64,000 nt of DNA from Scortum barcoo. Taxonomy: Eukaryota; Chordata; Actinopteri; Centrarchiformes; Terapontidae. The translations under genes were made by a program, and so were the position numbers. Shown here one piece after another: positions 50,631 through 63,180 of this stretch. Below the pieces are notes generated by a model. The model had not been told where the DNA came from and ran no database searches. It saw only the letters and a list, made by a program, of their open reading frames with translations. Every line of letters starts with the position of its first letter. Positions within the stretch are counted from its first letter, which is position 1. The stretch covers positions 9,971,759 through 10,035,758 of the forward strand of contig CM041551.1 of assembly GCA_023238725.1 (NCBI GenBank). The letters are read 5' to 3'.

Positions 50631-53600
50631 ATGGCTGCTACATCTTTTTGGTTCCTCAACTCTCACTCTTTTGAACTCTTGAAACATAAATATTTATATA
50701 TTTGACTATGATAAAAAGAAAAAAAAAATTTTAAGTTTTAAATACTGAACTCTAACATTTTTTTGTATTTTTCTAGAGGAATGTGCCTAATTCATACAGC
50801 ATACATTATTAATCCTGTTCATTTTTCTGTGGTGGCCTTGATGGTGTGGTTTATTCATCCACTGCATGAATAAAAAGGAAAAACAGACTTGCTCTCTTTG
50901 CTCTCTTCTCTCTCTGTTGTCTCTGTTCTCTGCCTCTCACTCCCTCTCATCTTCAATGTATCCTGAATAACAGGCGCAGTTATTTATTTCCACGCCGTGT
51001 CTTGTCTTTCTTTTAGGTTGTGAGACAAGTGAGACAAGCTCAAGGTGACCACAACCAGGATGATGTGATGCTGCTGCAGGAGTTGGTCTCCCTTCTCTCT
51101 TTCTCTCTCACTTGAAACGAACTAAGATATCTCATAAACACACGCACACAGATCTCACATAATGTCACATAAATCCCAGAAGTATTCACTTTCTTTAAAT
51201 GTCAGAACATCCCCCCTCTTGTGTGTATGACCCTATAGCACTGTTGATGCTGGTCCTGCTGCGTGTGTGTGTGTGTGCAATGCTTACATGCTACATAGTC
51301 TACTATAGTGAAGGTATATGAAAGAACAGTTGCATAAGAGACACCTGAGGCTCCTCCTACAAAACATCAGAACAGAAAAACCCATCCACCCTCCTCCTGA
51401 ACCCGCAGGTGAAGTTGTTGTTTGTTTGTTTTTTTCAAGGGGAATCATTCTCGCAGCATCACCAAGCACACATAAAGACCTGCTTCACCTCCTCACATAC
51501 ATCACATCAACCCCACAGGCTTTCCAGCCCATTGAGCTAAGAGGCATGTTAGTAGACACTATGGAAAGAAAAGACACATAAGCAGGCATGTAAGCATGAA
51601 TAGATGAACACATGCGCACATATTAAAGACACATGGGGACTGATGGTGATTGATGGTATACAGAAGGAACACCAAAGGGATGCTCCATATGAATACTATG
51701 GGACAAACATGAAAGCAGGACTTCCTATCTATAGGTCCAGTTGAGACTCAATACTAAATTACCAAAAACGATTACATAATCATTAATTGTTCCAATCAAT
51801 TCAGTGCACTTAATTAACATGATATACTATAATTGTGGTCATCTATGTCATTCAACTAATTAACCCATCTGAGAAGTCTTGCAGAGCTCCTCACATTGGT
51901 GATCTGCAGAGATTATCATAGCGCTTGCAGCTATAAATCGATTGCATTAGTATAATCTGTTTTTTTATTTAAAAAGTTGGCACCAACACTCACTCACTTT
52001 TTGGCAACGTTATTAAAGCACATGCATATTCCAGGAGTGTTAATATTGACATGGCAGAATGCATTTTTAATGCTGAGTTTACCCACAAGCTTTACAGCAA
52101 AGTCAAAGGAATTATTAAAAGCTATATGCAAGAGAAGAATCAATTACACACAGCTTCAAGGCAGATTATCAGACTACCGCTGGTTTAAGATAATGTCAAG
52201 CTCACTATTAAGTCATTCCTGTCTACTTTCAACCTCATACTTAGTCACAGTTCCTGAAGGTTCACTTTATTCTTTCACTCTTCCATGATGTCTACTCTTC
52301 ATACATTTCATCTACCCTTCTGCACCTGAGAATCTGTGACTTTTTGTTGCCCTTTCAACTTGTGCTGCCATCAATCTAAGTCTGTAAATGTGTAAAATTG
52401 CGCCTTTCACACACCAGCTATAGGCTACGTTACCCACTGAGCTGTGTACGCTGTCACTCCTCAGCCTCTTTATCCCTTCTCCCCCAATCTCTTCTCCTCT
52501 CTGTGAACCCCTGAGCTCGGGGCAATGGGGAGGCTTCTTTGGCTGACGACAATTATCCAACAGGCCAATAATGAGCCCTCACTTTGGGAAACAATCCAAG
52601 TCAAATGTGTGCTCAGCTGATAACGCTTCCAATCAGAGCGGCTTGCCTGCGTGGCAACTATGTGAGAAAATGAGATAGAGATAAAGAGGGGGAGAAAATA
52701 ACGTGCGTAGACAACTTACCGCAAACTCAGCATGATGCTGAGATAATTTCGATGTGAAGGAATTCATTTTTGCATTCAGGTATTATTATTTTGACCTTCC
52801 AATTACCCATTGACAGATTAAATTCAAAGAGAGGAGAATGTATTTAATTTGACCATCCCTTCTCTGCAACGAGCATAATTGTTTTCCATAAAATTTAAAG
52901 ATTTTCAATGTGTGAAGAGAGAGGACGGGCAAAAGCTACTTTTTGTGATCAAGTTCAAAATACTGCAAGACAAACTGAGGTCAAAATCTTATCTAAAAGA
53001 ACCCAAAAAGCAAATAAAAGCTACTTTTGGAGTGTTTACTCTGTGCGCAGGTATATTTTCCATGATTTCCTCCCCCTTTTAATCCATTTCTCAATCCCTC
53101 TCACTCGCTTTATCAAACACGCTATTGAAGCTCCATCAGGCCACTTCTCCCTCCTCTCATCCCTTCATCCAATTTCTCCAGCTACATCTCAGATTAGCAG
53201 CTGTGGCCTTTACAACAAGCCACAGTAACAGGCATGGATTGTCCTTTCCCCTGCTCAATAATCTCTATTCACGCAGGAAAATCCAACCCAATGTGCCGCG
53301 AATGCTGCTGAAGTGTCATCCACACCGAGAGAAGTGTGGAGGAAAAAAGGGAAGGAGCCAGGGGGGAGGTGGCAGTAGCTAGTGAGCACATATCCAACAC
53401 CAGTGCCTCCATCGGGGGTGAGTGAACTGTTTGTAGTGAATGGGAGAGTCAATCTGTTGTTAGGCAGCCACAAGGGAACAATGGCAGTCTACAATATGCT
53501 GCAAATATGTTTCACATATCGTGTGTACAGAGGGAGAGGCAGCAGTTACAGTAATACATGTGATTCGCCAAATGCTCTTTAAAATGTAACCACTTTTCAC

Positions 53601-54147
53601 GCAGCTTTCAAACATAAAATCTTAAATCCGCTTCCCAAAAAGTCATCTACATCAGCAGCATGCGATCCTTCATCTGGCCATTCGGTGCTAATATTAGCTG
53701 CAATCTACGCAATATGCTGTGTGGTGCAGATCAGCCGCAGCGTGCGGATGCTGAGTGAGAGAGGATGTATATAGGGTTATATAGGAAGAGGAGGGCCTGG
53801 GATAGCCGCCAGGGAACGAGCGGCTATTTCTGTGGCAACAAAGACGCCAAGCGACGGAGGATCATTGTTCACCGAATTCCCCTGTGATGGGAGAGGAGAG
53901 CTGCATGCAGGGAAAGTAAAGAGGAATGAACGAGGATAAGACAGACAGAGAGGGATAATTAGGACTGAACCAAGCTGAAGAGAGGAGGGAGTTATTTTTG
54001 GGAGATGCCAATGCAATTACAGGGGATGGGGGTTTGGCTGAGGCTCTGACATAATGGGGGCCCCGGGCTCTCATAGTGACCAGGTCTCTAGATCCCTATT
54101 AGACTCTGAGGGAGCTTGACTGGCAGCCATAGCCCACCTGCTGTACC

Positions 54148-54150
<3 letters not shown>

Positions 54151-54188
<38 letters not shown>

Positions 54189-54191
54189 TGT
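54151..54191. repeat. (GT)n microsatellite
   Basis: A GT run of about 41 bases with one GG interruption, continuing as GTGCGTGCGTG. Intronic. Confidence 0.93.
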
Positions 54192-57100
54192 GCGTGCGTG
54201 GGTTGATGAGAGAAAGCATAGTCTATGTGGATCCATGACAGATTTGACACTTGTCACATTACACCACACACCCACACTGACACGCGCACACCTACATCAG
54301 ATCAATCTGTTACACACTCTGGCAACAGCAGGAGGAGGGCATGTAGACTCTGCATACACAGACTCAAACACACACACACATGCACACACACAGCTGCAGT
54401 GTGACTGATGGCTGTGTGACACCCACCACCGTGGTTCATTTTCAGGTCCATGGAGAGCAGCGCCTGTCAGAGGTGATTTGGGGAGAGAGAGGGAAGAATA
54501 TGGTATCGAGTGTAGAAGAAAAGCTATTGATTGCAGCCTGAGAGGGGAGAGTATTTGTAACTGCACAGCACTTTTGATGTGAGCACCAGAACGACCGCTA
54601 ATGACAAAGAGCGGGGAGGCAGCACATTTTATCAGTGCTAAGTGCATTTTGCATGAGTGCCTCAATTCAATCGAGATGATACACTTGCAAATGAGTGATT
54701 TATAAAGATGACACGATGAAAGAAAAGCGGGGAGAAAAGACTCAAGGGAGAAATAAAGACAAACTTCACATACAAAAGGTGAAAAGGAACAGAAAGGTAC
54801 AATGATAATGACTGATTGTCGCTGTGGCCCTGTTTGCTGACGGATCAGTGTTGATAACAAACCAACAGGCCTAATGCACTTCCCAGGGCTGAGAGACATG
54901 CATATTGGCTTTATGATAATACAGTGCAGGTGGCAAATCAATAGAGTCAACAAGACAGGCACACTCATACTAAGCCCAGCTGTGCTTGTCAGGCAATATG
55001 AACTTGCTTCAGGCCGTTCACACCTGCAATACACCGAGACGCAAAAAGCAATATAAAAATGTCTTTATTCATTTTCTCTATATATCCAGCTGGTGAAAAA
55101 CTAAAACAAAAACAGTCCCTGGATCTGTTTCATTGGCTCAGTCAAACCTGAGCGCACGCTGCACAAACACAGACAGAGAAGCTACTTCCAAAATATCAAC
55201 TTTTTAAGAACTACACCCTGACATAAAGGAGATCGACATGAGTTGAAGGTGTTTGTCACATTGGTAGATTGAATTTAAATTAGAACACAGCTAAATTAGA
55301 TTCAAACTGGTGTACAGGCATTATTTAATAAAGTTTGTATTCAGAAACTCGGATTTTCTCATCACATTGTCGTTTTGCATTCTGCTGAAATGGCTCTAAC
55401 CTTGTAACAAAAGCTTTCTTATAATGGCTGCTGTAAGCCACAGTGAACTCTCTGATGTTTGAGCGTCCTTAGGTAACCCAATAGAGCCACTCACAAACGC
55501 AATTACCTCGACGTCAACACACACAAACAAACATTATACTCTATTTATGATATCTGGACAGCTTACACCACAGGGAGTCCCAACCACACTCTGGTCTCAT
55601 CCTTTCCAGTGACAGACATTCATCTCCAGAGTGGTTATTATTTCCTCAGGCACTCTCGCTGATAAAAGGGTGGGTTTTTTTTTCATCTTAGGTGGAAGAG
55701 TGCAAGCATGTAATCTTAGAGTTACACAAATTTTACACGGAGGCACTCGTGTTCAAACAAACTAAAACATACGTGCACAAAATGTTCCGCAGCAAACAAT
55801 CACACAAGTGAGGCTTCGGGATTTAGAGAAGGGGAAGAGAGAGAGAGAGCGACTGCAAAGCAAAAAAGGCTTTATAGAGAGAAAATCACATTGCCATGTC
55901 CTTGCTTCAGTAACCTTCCGTTTCTTGTAGCAGTTGAGTCACAGGGAAAGAGAGGAGAGAAAAAAACCTGAGTGGAGGGAAAGAGATTTATCACAGCTGG
56001 ACAGGTGTAGCTAAGGCAGAGGCTGAATGACCAGCAGTACCTGGGAGATTACTGGTACATGAAAGGAGACTTCAAAGTGTTTTGCTGTAGCAATTACTCC
56101 ATTTTAACTCTATGTTTACCCCTCAGAGCGCCGCCACGGCAGGAGGAGTTGCGGCAAAAACTCATGCGCATCCTAGCATGCACGTCACATACAGTGCTCC
56201 GGACAGTCTTAGCACACACTCTGCAGCCACACAAGCTGTGTAGAATAACAATGATATTGCATTCAGCTGGAGGCAAAAATGGCTCATCCACTACAGGATG
56301 GTCAGACCAGTCAGAAAGCTATTTCTCATGGCATTCAGCCACAGAGGCAAACTGCCTCATTGCATAAAAGCATAAACGCCTGTCAGAGTGCGAGTCATCA
56401 AGGATGTGCAGTCAGGGTAGTCAGAGTAGGCAGTGGTTATACATAGCCTGCAGTGAGTACATTGAAGTTCCACCTGGTCTGGTCCAATTTGTAAATAGTA
56501 TCACAATTAAAATAGAAGGGATAAAAAAGATAATATGAGCAGCATGGAGCAAGTCCGTCTCCTTTGCTCTTCAACATAAATCTGCTCATCCACTGTGCTT
56601 GACAACGCATATCAAAATGATATGGTTACGTATGAATGTGTCAAAAATGAAATAGGTGTATATAATGTGTGTTAATAAGTCCAACCATAACAGAACATGA
56701 CAGATTTTTTGGCCATTTGGAGCCTCGACTGCGCTGGGTCTTGGACTTGACCGCAGCTCCGGATCTGGGATGTCCCTGGCCAGTCATCTTCTCAATAACT
56801 CAATTTAATGAAGTAACAAACCCCAGAGGAAGCGATGACAAGGACTGACACAGCCCTGACACTCCATCCATTCCCCCTACATCGGTAACCTGACATTGAC
56901 TCATAGGTCACAGCTGTAGCTTATGGCCTTAAAGAGCAGAGTGACAGCTCCTTGTGCAGAGGTGTCACCTCGAGCGTGTAAATGTGTGTGCGTTTTACAG
57001 GATTGTGGATGAAGGAGTTAACACTAATACAGTAGCAGCTGATACGATGGTGTGTTAGAGAGTTGAATAATGTACAGCAGGTTTTTTTTTAAATGCTATA

Positions 57101-57322
57101 AATATGTCCTAATGAAATAGAAACTGTAAATTGCAGTCTAATAGTAGCAACTTTAACTTTTAATTTTTATGTGTGTAATCTATTTTAATTAGAGTGATAA
57201 CATTCCTTCAAAATTTCTTTTACTATTACATTGTAAGTTAAAAGTCAGCTGAACCTTTTATGAAGTAATAATTCCTGGTTAATGAGATACAATTACCTTA
57301 TCTTGTAATTCATCATATTATT

Positions 57323-57355
57323 ACGTTTTATTGTGTTTTTGACACAATAAAACGT
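57323..57355. repeat. Perfect 14-bp inverted repeat with 5-base loop
   Basis: The arm ACGTTTTATTGTGT at 57323-57336, the loop TTTTG, and the arm ACACAATAAAACGT at 57342-57355 are exactly complementary. It could be the core of a decayed palindromic MITE or a chance hairpin. No oligo-T follows directly, so there is no sign of a Pol III terminator. Confidence 0.9.
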
Positions 57356-58691
57356 TTCATTGAAAGTCCAGTATTTAAGACATTTTGGCAGTTATTACAT
57401 TTACCAGCAGTAATCTGTTGCAGTACAACCACGCTCTCTATCTCCTCCCAGAATGACAACTATATAATTTCTCTCCCTCCACGCACACTCTCACTCACAT
57501 TCACACCGATATGGCACGTTTCTTGAACACTCAGTTGAGATCCAACGCTGGCAGATCAGAGACTTGGCAGGCAGTCTGCTCTAGTCTGCATGCAAGGGCA
57601 CGCTGTGTGTTTACTTCACCATCAGCGAGTGTCAACCTTCACAACCCCAACTCTCAGCCGAACAGACAGCCTCGATGGCAGCCATTTATCTCCCCATCTG
57701 ATTGCCGTCAGCTGTCTCCCGCTGCCAAGGAATGGGGCTGTCTTTGGAAGGGGCGAAATACTGCCGACTGATTATGAACTGTAATGCAAACAGATTTTCT
57801 AAAAGCTGGGTTCATGAAGGACGAAAAAGGAGGTAAAAAGCTACTGTGTAGACTGCAGGGCTAACAAGGGCAAAATATTTCAACACACATTAGCAAACTG
57901 ACATTTTGCATATTGACTCTGAAAGTGTCAATTGTGGTGCAGAACCAACTGAGTGAATTCAGGACAGGGCTGATTATATTTGTATATTTTTCTTTTTGTC
58001 AACAAATCCCATGAAAATAACAAAACCAGCAATGAGTAAGTCCCTCTCTCAATATTTTAACAACTTTCTCTGTCTATCTGTGGCTCTCAGCCGCAAGGCC
58101 ATTCATTTCTACTGAAGGCAAATCTTACAAAAAAAAAAAAGGTCACAAATGTACATTTTTATTTTGCAAAGAAACATGGAAAGGCAATTTCATAAAACAG
58201 CCAGGCACCGTAGTCTTTAGTTGATGTGACTCAGGCAGGAGTGAACTGTGTGATCTATGAGATAGTGATTGTTAACACCAGCAGGATGTTGGATTAACTA
58301 AAAATAAAAACAGTGCCCATGCTGATTGTGATAAAGGAACATGTAGCAAAGTACAACAACGAAGGTTTTGGATTGTGGACAGTAAGAAATCACCTTATGC
58401 TGTAAACCTTTATCCTAAAGCCTGTTTTAAATAATTTATGTTTAACCCGCCCACACACAGATTGTCTCTTCATGGTTTAGTCTTAACATCCTCACCAGCC
58501 ATGCAGGCAGTGATTTCAAGCAGAGAGGCTCAGATGAGCCTGGTTTAAGGTATTACATGTTAAAGAGCTGATGTATGTGTAACCTGGTGACCATGCTTAG
58601 TAAAATAGATTAAGCATCCAACAAACTAAAGCCCCAGGTTTTATTTTCATATGTTGCAACTAAATATTACAGTCAGGAGGTGGCCAGAGGA

Positions 58692-58815
58692 ATGCTTAGC
58701 AATTACTTGCTGTTAGCTATGATAACCTGCTGTTGAAAATTAGGGCTGCATTTTTTCTGATTGTGAGTCATTCTGCCCCGTAGTGGTCAAAAATCACCTG
58801 ATGTTGCTTTAAGCA
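58692..58815 (+). repeat. Probable fragment of a fish non-autonomous repeat
   Basis: It contains TTAGGGCTGCATTTTTTCTG and TTCTGCCCCGTAGTGGTCAA followed by AAAATCACCTGATGTTGCTTTAA. The CTGCCCC(C)TAGTGG(C)CAAAAA phrase is familiar from several fish repeats. Short and diverged. Confidence 0.45.
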
Positions 58816-59594
58816 CAATAACTGCATAAGAGCTAAATCTAAAATTGAGAAGCTGTGTGAAAACTTAAAAAAAAAAAACAATAAGCAAAACTAAATGTCA
58901 GACACAAACAGAAGAGACACAAACAGAAAGCTGTTAGCAGCTTCAAACAGTCTGTATCGATCGTTACCTCTAATAATTCAGCTGTGTCTGAAGATGACCT
59001 TCTAAAGTGACTACAGAGCCTTTTTCAATTCATTATGGCCCGGCCTCTGAGGGGGAAAGCTTCACAGCTTGTAAACAGACAGTAACTAACAGTATGCCCA
59101 TTCATCTGCTAGCTGCATTTAATGAGTGCCACATCATTAAAAACTGTAACTTCATTAAAACTTGTGTGTTGTGCTTAATTATTCCCCAAAGGAATGAGGA
59201 GACAGTTCCACATCCACAGAAAGTTGTTGTACTCTGTTCTGTGCAGCTATTTTAGTTACAAAGAGTGTGCAGCTCACACAACAGTAATTTTAACTTCTAC
59301 CAGGAGGCATGATAACATACTGAATAAGCATAATATATTAAATAAGAATTAAAGCAGCTCAGTGGAAGCTTTCATTGTGTTGATTTTGGCGGTCCCTGTG
59401 GACAAAGGCGGTACTGCTTCACTGCTACAAGGAGGCTATTTCATTGTGAGGAGAGTTGGGGCAGCCCCATAAACAGGCCTTCAGTTAGCGGCTGAAGAAA
59501 CTCGAATTCAGCCAAAGCAAACAGCAGTGCTGTTTTGTCTGACATCACAGAAAAGTCCAACCTAGTGGCAGGCATTAAGAATAACCATTAGAAC

Positions 59595-59626
59595 AAAAAC
59601 ATCAAAAACATCAAAAACATCAAAAA
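59595..59626. repeat. 9-bp tandem repeat, 3.5 copies
   Basis: The unit AAAAACATC is repeated three times perfectly, followed by a partial fourth unit. Confidence 0.95.
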
Positions 59627-60392
59627 GACAAAATCTTTTTGGTGTTTTGGCATCTTGTTTGCTCACGCAAGACATAAAGAGGTGCCGGTATTAAACTGAG
59701 ACCGTTCATAACTAGTCAAAACTCCTTATACTGCTATGAAATTATAACATTAATGAAAATGCAGACAAAGTTTCTTGAAAATTTTTCAAAAGGGTTGTGA
59801 AAGATAATAAAAAAAACAAGTTTTTATTTCTGTGGCCTCTATAACTTTTCCTATCTTTTCCTTATATTTTCCAACAAACATATGAGTCATTCATTAAATC
59901 TATAGCTGCTGCTTTATCTCACTACTTTAAAGTGGATCTAACATGTGACCTGCATGTAAACCCAGTTTGCACTGATAATAAAAAACAACACATCAATAAA
60001 ACCACAAGGCACTTCAGTAGATTGAAAGTGTGTAAAAAGTGTGTTTCTCTCTCACTCCCCACACATGTACATGACAAATTGTTCCCTCGAGTGTCTTGTA
60101 GATCTTAATGAGGATTAACCTGGCTGGCATAGACACACACTGAGTGAATTATGGGTCTTCGCCAAGGAAGAATTCAGAATGGATTCAGAAACAGTGTATA
60201 GATCAGGTTCTGATTTATCTCACCAGAAATGGCCTCAAAAAATGGACACATCTCTTGAAGAATGAGTGCAGATAATTCAAGCTCTTATCAGCCATTTAAA
60301 AAGCAGTCAACTACTTAGCAAGGGAAATCGATGAGCTTTTTCACCTGCACCCTATCTCTGTAAAATGCGATATCCTAATAACAATTCATGGT

Positions 60393-60560
60393 TAAAGGAA
60401 TAGACACGACATTTTTGGAAATAGGATTATTTGCTTTTTGCCAAGAGTTTGATAAGAATATCCATACTACTCTCTTGTCTTTCCTAAGCTTGATACAACT
60501 GGCTTGGTTCTGTCCAAAGTAAAAAATAAATAAATTAAATTAATTTAATTGATACTGTGC
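60393..60560 (+). repeat. Copy of A-type fish interspersed repeat
   Basis: It contains TTGCTTTTTGCCAAGAGTTT, ATAAGAATATCCATACTACT, ACTGGCTTGGTTCTGTCCAA and GCTAAGCTAAAC-type sequence. Same family as the copy at 11211-11315. Confidence 0.7.
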
Positions 60561-60631
60561 TATGCTAAGCTAAACATCTCCTGTAGCATACTGTAGCATA
60601 CAAACAAATTATTTCATACTAACAATTCGAG

Positions 60632-60905
60632 GTTGAAGGAATTGATCAGGATTCTGGGAAGTGATTAGGCTGTTCACTTTCTTGGCAGTAAAGAAATTAT
60701 TTTCATGCCTGCCATTATGCATAAAGTTGTAGGAAAGCTAATTAGCTAACTTAAGCTAATTATCACCTAGCTGTAGTATTATATTTTGCAGATGAAATAT
60801 CCTACTAACAACTGATGATTAAAGAAAAAGTCATTTTGGGAAATATCACCAAAGTTTCTGAAGTTAGATAAGATTGATATCATTCTCATGACTGCCACCA
60901 TATTA
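60632..60905 (+). repeat. Two further decayed copies of the A-type fish repeat
   Basis: The copy at 60632-60770 contains GTTCACTTTCTTGGCAGTAA and TTAGCTAACTTAAGCTAATT. The copy at 60818-60905 contains AAAGTCATTTTGGGAAATAT, TTAGATAAGATTGATATCAT and TCTCATGACTGCC. With the neighbouring copy at 60393 they form a head-to-tail cluster. Confidence 0.6.
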
Positions 60906-61054
60906 TTCAAGATTGAAAATCTTTTATTGAAATATGCAAAACAATTACAGGAAGCAGTCAATGGCAGGTGTTTTTCTATAAAAAGTTATAGACAATCACA
61001 CAAGTAAAGGAGAACTTAGGGCATGAGACATGAGAAATAGTGTGGAAGTCAAAT

Positions 61055-61057
<3 letters not shown>

Positions 61058-61113
<56 letters not shown>

Positions 61114-61153
61114 GTAATTTATATATATATATACACATACACACACATACACA

Positions 61154-61205
<52 letters not shown>
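61058..61205. repeat. Compound (AT)n-(CA)n microsatellite
   Basis: An AT run at 61058-61109 is followed by a short spacer (AATTTGTAATTT), a second AT run at about 61121-61132 and a CA run to 61205 with a few CAT interruptions. Confidence 0.95.
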
Positions 61206-61209
<4 letters not shown>

Positions 61210-62544
61210 GATATACATACAAGCTAATTGCATCACAGCTCTGGCTTTAAATGTAATTTTCTATCCATTATAGTGAGAATGAAGTCAATAATTTTGTGTC
61301 GTCTAACTCTTAGAAAGACTGCCAATAAACATATTTAAATGTCACACTTTAATTGTGCAACATAGCACCCACTCTGTTGCACTGGCCTGAACATACTGTA
61401 TTGGGTGGGATGGGGTCTTGCGTGTCCTTAAAGTATCAGCGTAGTGACAGGTGATGAGAGGACAACACTGATGCCTCGAGCCGCAGATACAGTGCAACAG
61501 ACAGGGGATGACAGACACCGATGACAGGGGACAATCTACAGGAGACAGTGAGAGACAGTGGGATGAAATAAAGAAGTAGACAGAGAGAGACAGTGGAGGG
61601 GGGGAGTGAATGATAGGGAGGGTAAACAGAGGGGGAGGAACTGTGCATTGGAGCAAACAAACAGGGATTTCCAGATGAAAGTGGGTAGAGAGCAGAGACA
61701 AAAACGGATTATGATTTAGAAAGACGGCGTTTGTGTGTGTTTGTGTGTGTGCAATGCACATGGATGAGTCATAGCTGGACCCATGGTGACTGCTACCAGT
61801 ACGGAGAAATAACCCAACAATTTTGATCTAAAATTGTACTGCATCACATACATTTGAGGCTTTTAGGATTCACTGGATAAGTGGAAGTAAGGTTTTAATG
61901 CTTTTAAGTACATGCACATATACTCTCCCCCAACAACCTTTGTCATAATCACAACTGCACATGTACAGTCGTACATCTGTTTATGTGCTTGTGTATCAGC
62001 AGACATGTGCACAGATAAATGGGATGACATGTCGAGATGAGCATCCATGCAGTGCGGCTTAATCCTGAACAAATCCTTATCTAGACATTAATCCCTATAT
62101 TAAGACAGGCTTAGCTGCTGCGTAATGATACCTTGCTGTGTATGAGCATGTCGAGTATAATTTCAGGTTGATGAGAAGACCGAAATTTCAGTTTCGACAA
62201 GCAATTTCTACATCTGCAAAAATTCCATACCCAATATCTGTAGGATAATATGTCCATTCTTTGAGATGATCACGGTTATAAAATGTGGTGTGTGTGATGC
62301 AGGGCAGGGAGTCTTCATTTGGACGAGTAATGCAATAATGAAAACGCAGCCCGTCGTGTCACTGTGGTGATGCGTTCATACGTGTCAGGCATGCTGATGA
62401 ATCTTAATCCTAAATCTCCCGACAAATGAAAACAAAGCCAATGTCATTAGCAGGTGCCACCGTCGTTATGGCAACAGGAAGTGAATGACAAGGTGGCATA
62501 AGTGAGAGTCAGAAGTGAGGGTAATTAAAGAGCAAGCCCTTTAA

Positions 62545-62571
<27 letters not shown>
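62545..62571. repeat. (AC)13 microsatellite
   Basis: Perfect AC alternation of about 27 bases, intronic. Confidence 0.95.
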
Positions 62572-62575
<4 letters not shown>

Positions 62576-63005
62576 GTTGGACTCTCACCCTGCTCTGTTC
62601 CTGCATTGCATTTGGGTTATTTCCTCATTTCCCATCTGCCCTCCCTGTGGTCCTCCCTCAATATCACTTTCATCCTGTCTGGTGTGTTTTTTTTCACACA
62701 CTCACAGATTCCTACACACAACTTTATACTCTGTAGGCCTGAAACTCCACACAGTGGTGGGCTGTATTACTCTATGAATCACTGCTGCATCCTGCTGCTA
62801 CTGTAGCTACACTTGTGTCCCACACAGTTCGATTCACACACAGCTAAAGGCCTAATAGCCCCCATAACCCTCTTTACCGTCACCTCCGAGCTCACGCCCC
62901 TCACACCTCTCCACCAAACTGGGAGATCCAAATTTATGCTGTCGTCTCACCAAACCAACAAGGACTATCGCAAACGTGCAAATGGCTGCCTTTGTTGGTG
63001 CAATA

Positions 63006-63180
63006 AGGGAAAACTTAAAGGAAAGTTCTGATATTTTCAGAATCACATTAATTGACTGTCTTGCTGAGATTACTACTCTCATGTCTGTACACTAAATATG
63101 GAGATACAGCTAGCAGTCGGTTAGGTGACAGAATCTTTTTACCGGTACCTCTAAAGTTCAGTACCTAACATGTTTGATTA
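63006..63180 (+). repeat. Copy of A-type fish interspersed repeat
   Basis: It contains CTCATGTCTGTACACTAAAT, GGAGATACAGCTAGCAGTCG and ACCTCTAAAGTTCAGTACCTAAC. This is one of the better-preserved copies of the family in this window, matching the copy at 11211-11315 across the CTCATGTCTGTA and ACAGC(C/T)AGCAG segments. Confidence 0.75.

Larger units (their letters stand above)
42401..54150. other. myrip upstream intron, left part
   Basis: I searched the minus strand for the first coding exon of myrip (a short exon of about 35 codons encoding a Lys/Glu-rich helix) and did not find it. The stretch holds a fish MITE-like repeat at 45518-45813, a Tc1-like relic at 48541-48695, another interspersed repeat at 50439-50630, and T homopolymers near 46743-46758 and 47037-47052. 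The block 44395-44640 looks like a conserved non-coding candidate. No gene is supported. Confidence 0.5.

Noticed and set aside
54297..55034. 245-codon open frame on the minus strand, the longest in the window
   Set aside because: Composition is rich in Ser, Cys, Leu and Ile with few charged residues, the end is translated from CA/GT repeat, and no domain or family likeness is visible. It is probably a chance frame in low-complexity DNA.
56059..56367. 102-codon open frame on the + strand with RQEELRQKLMRIL
   Set aside because: The helix-like stretch is short, the rest has no family resemblance, and there is no matching context. Treated as chance.
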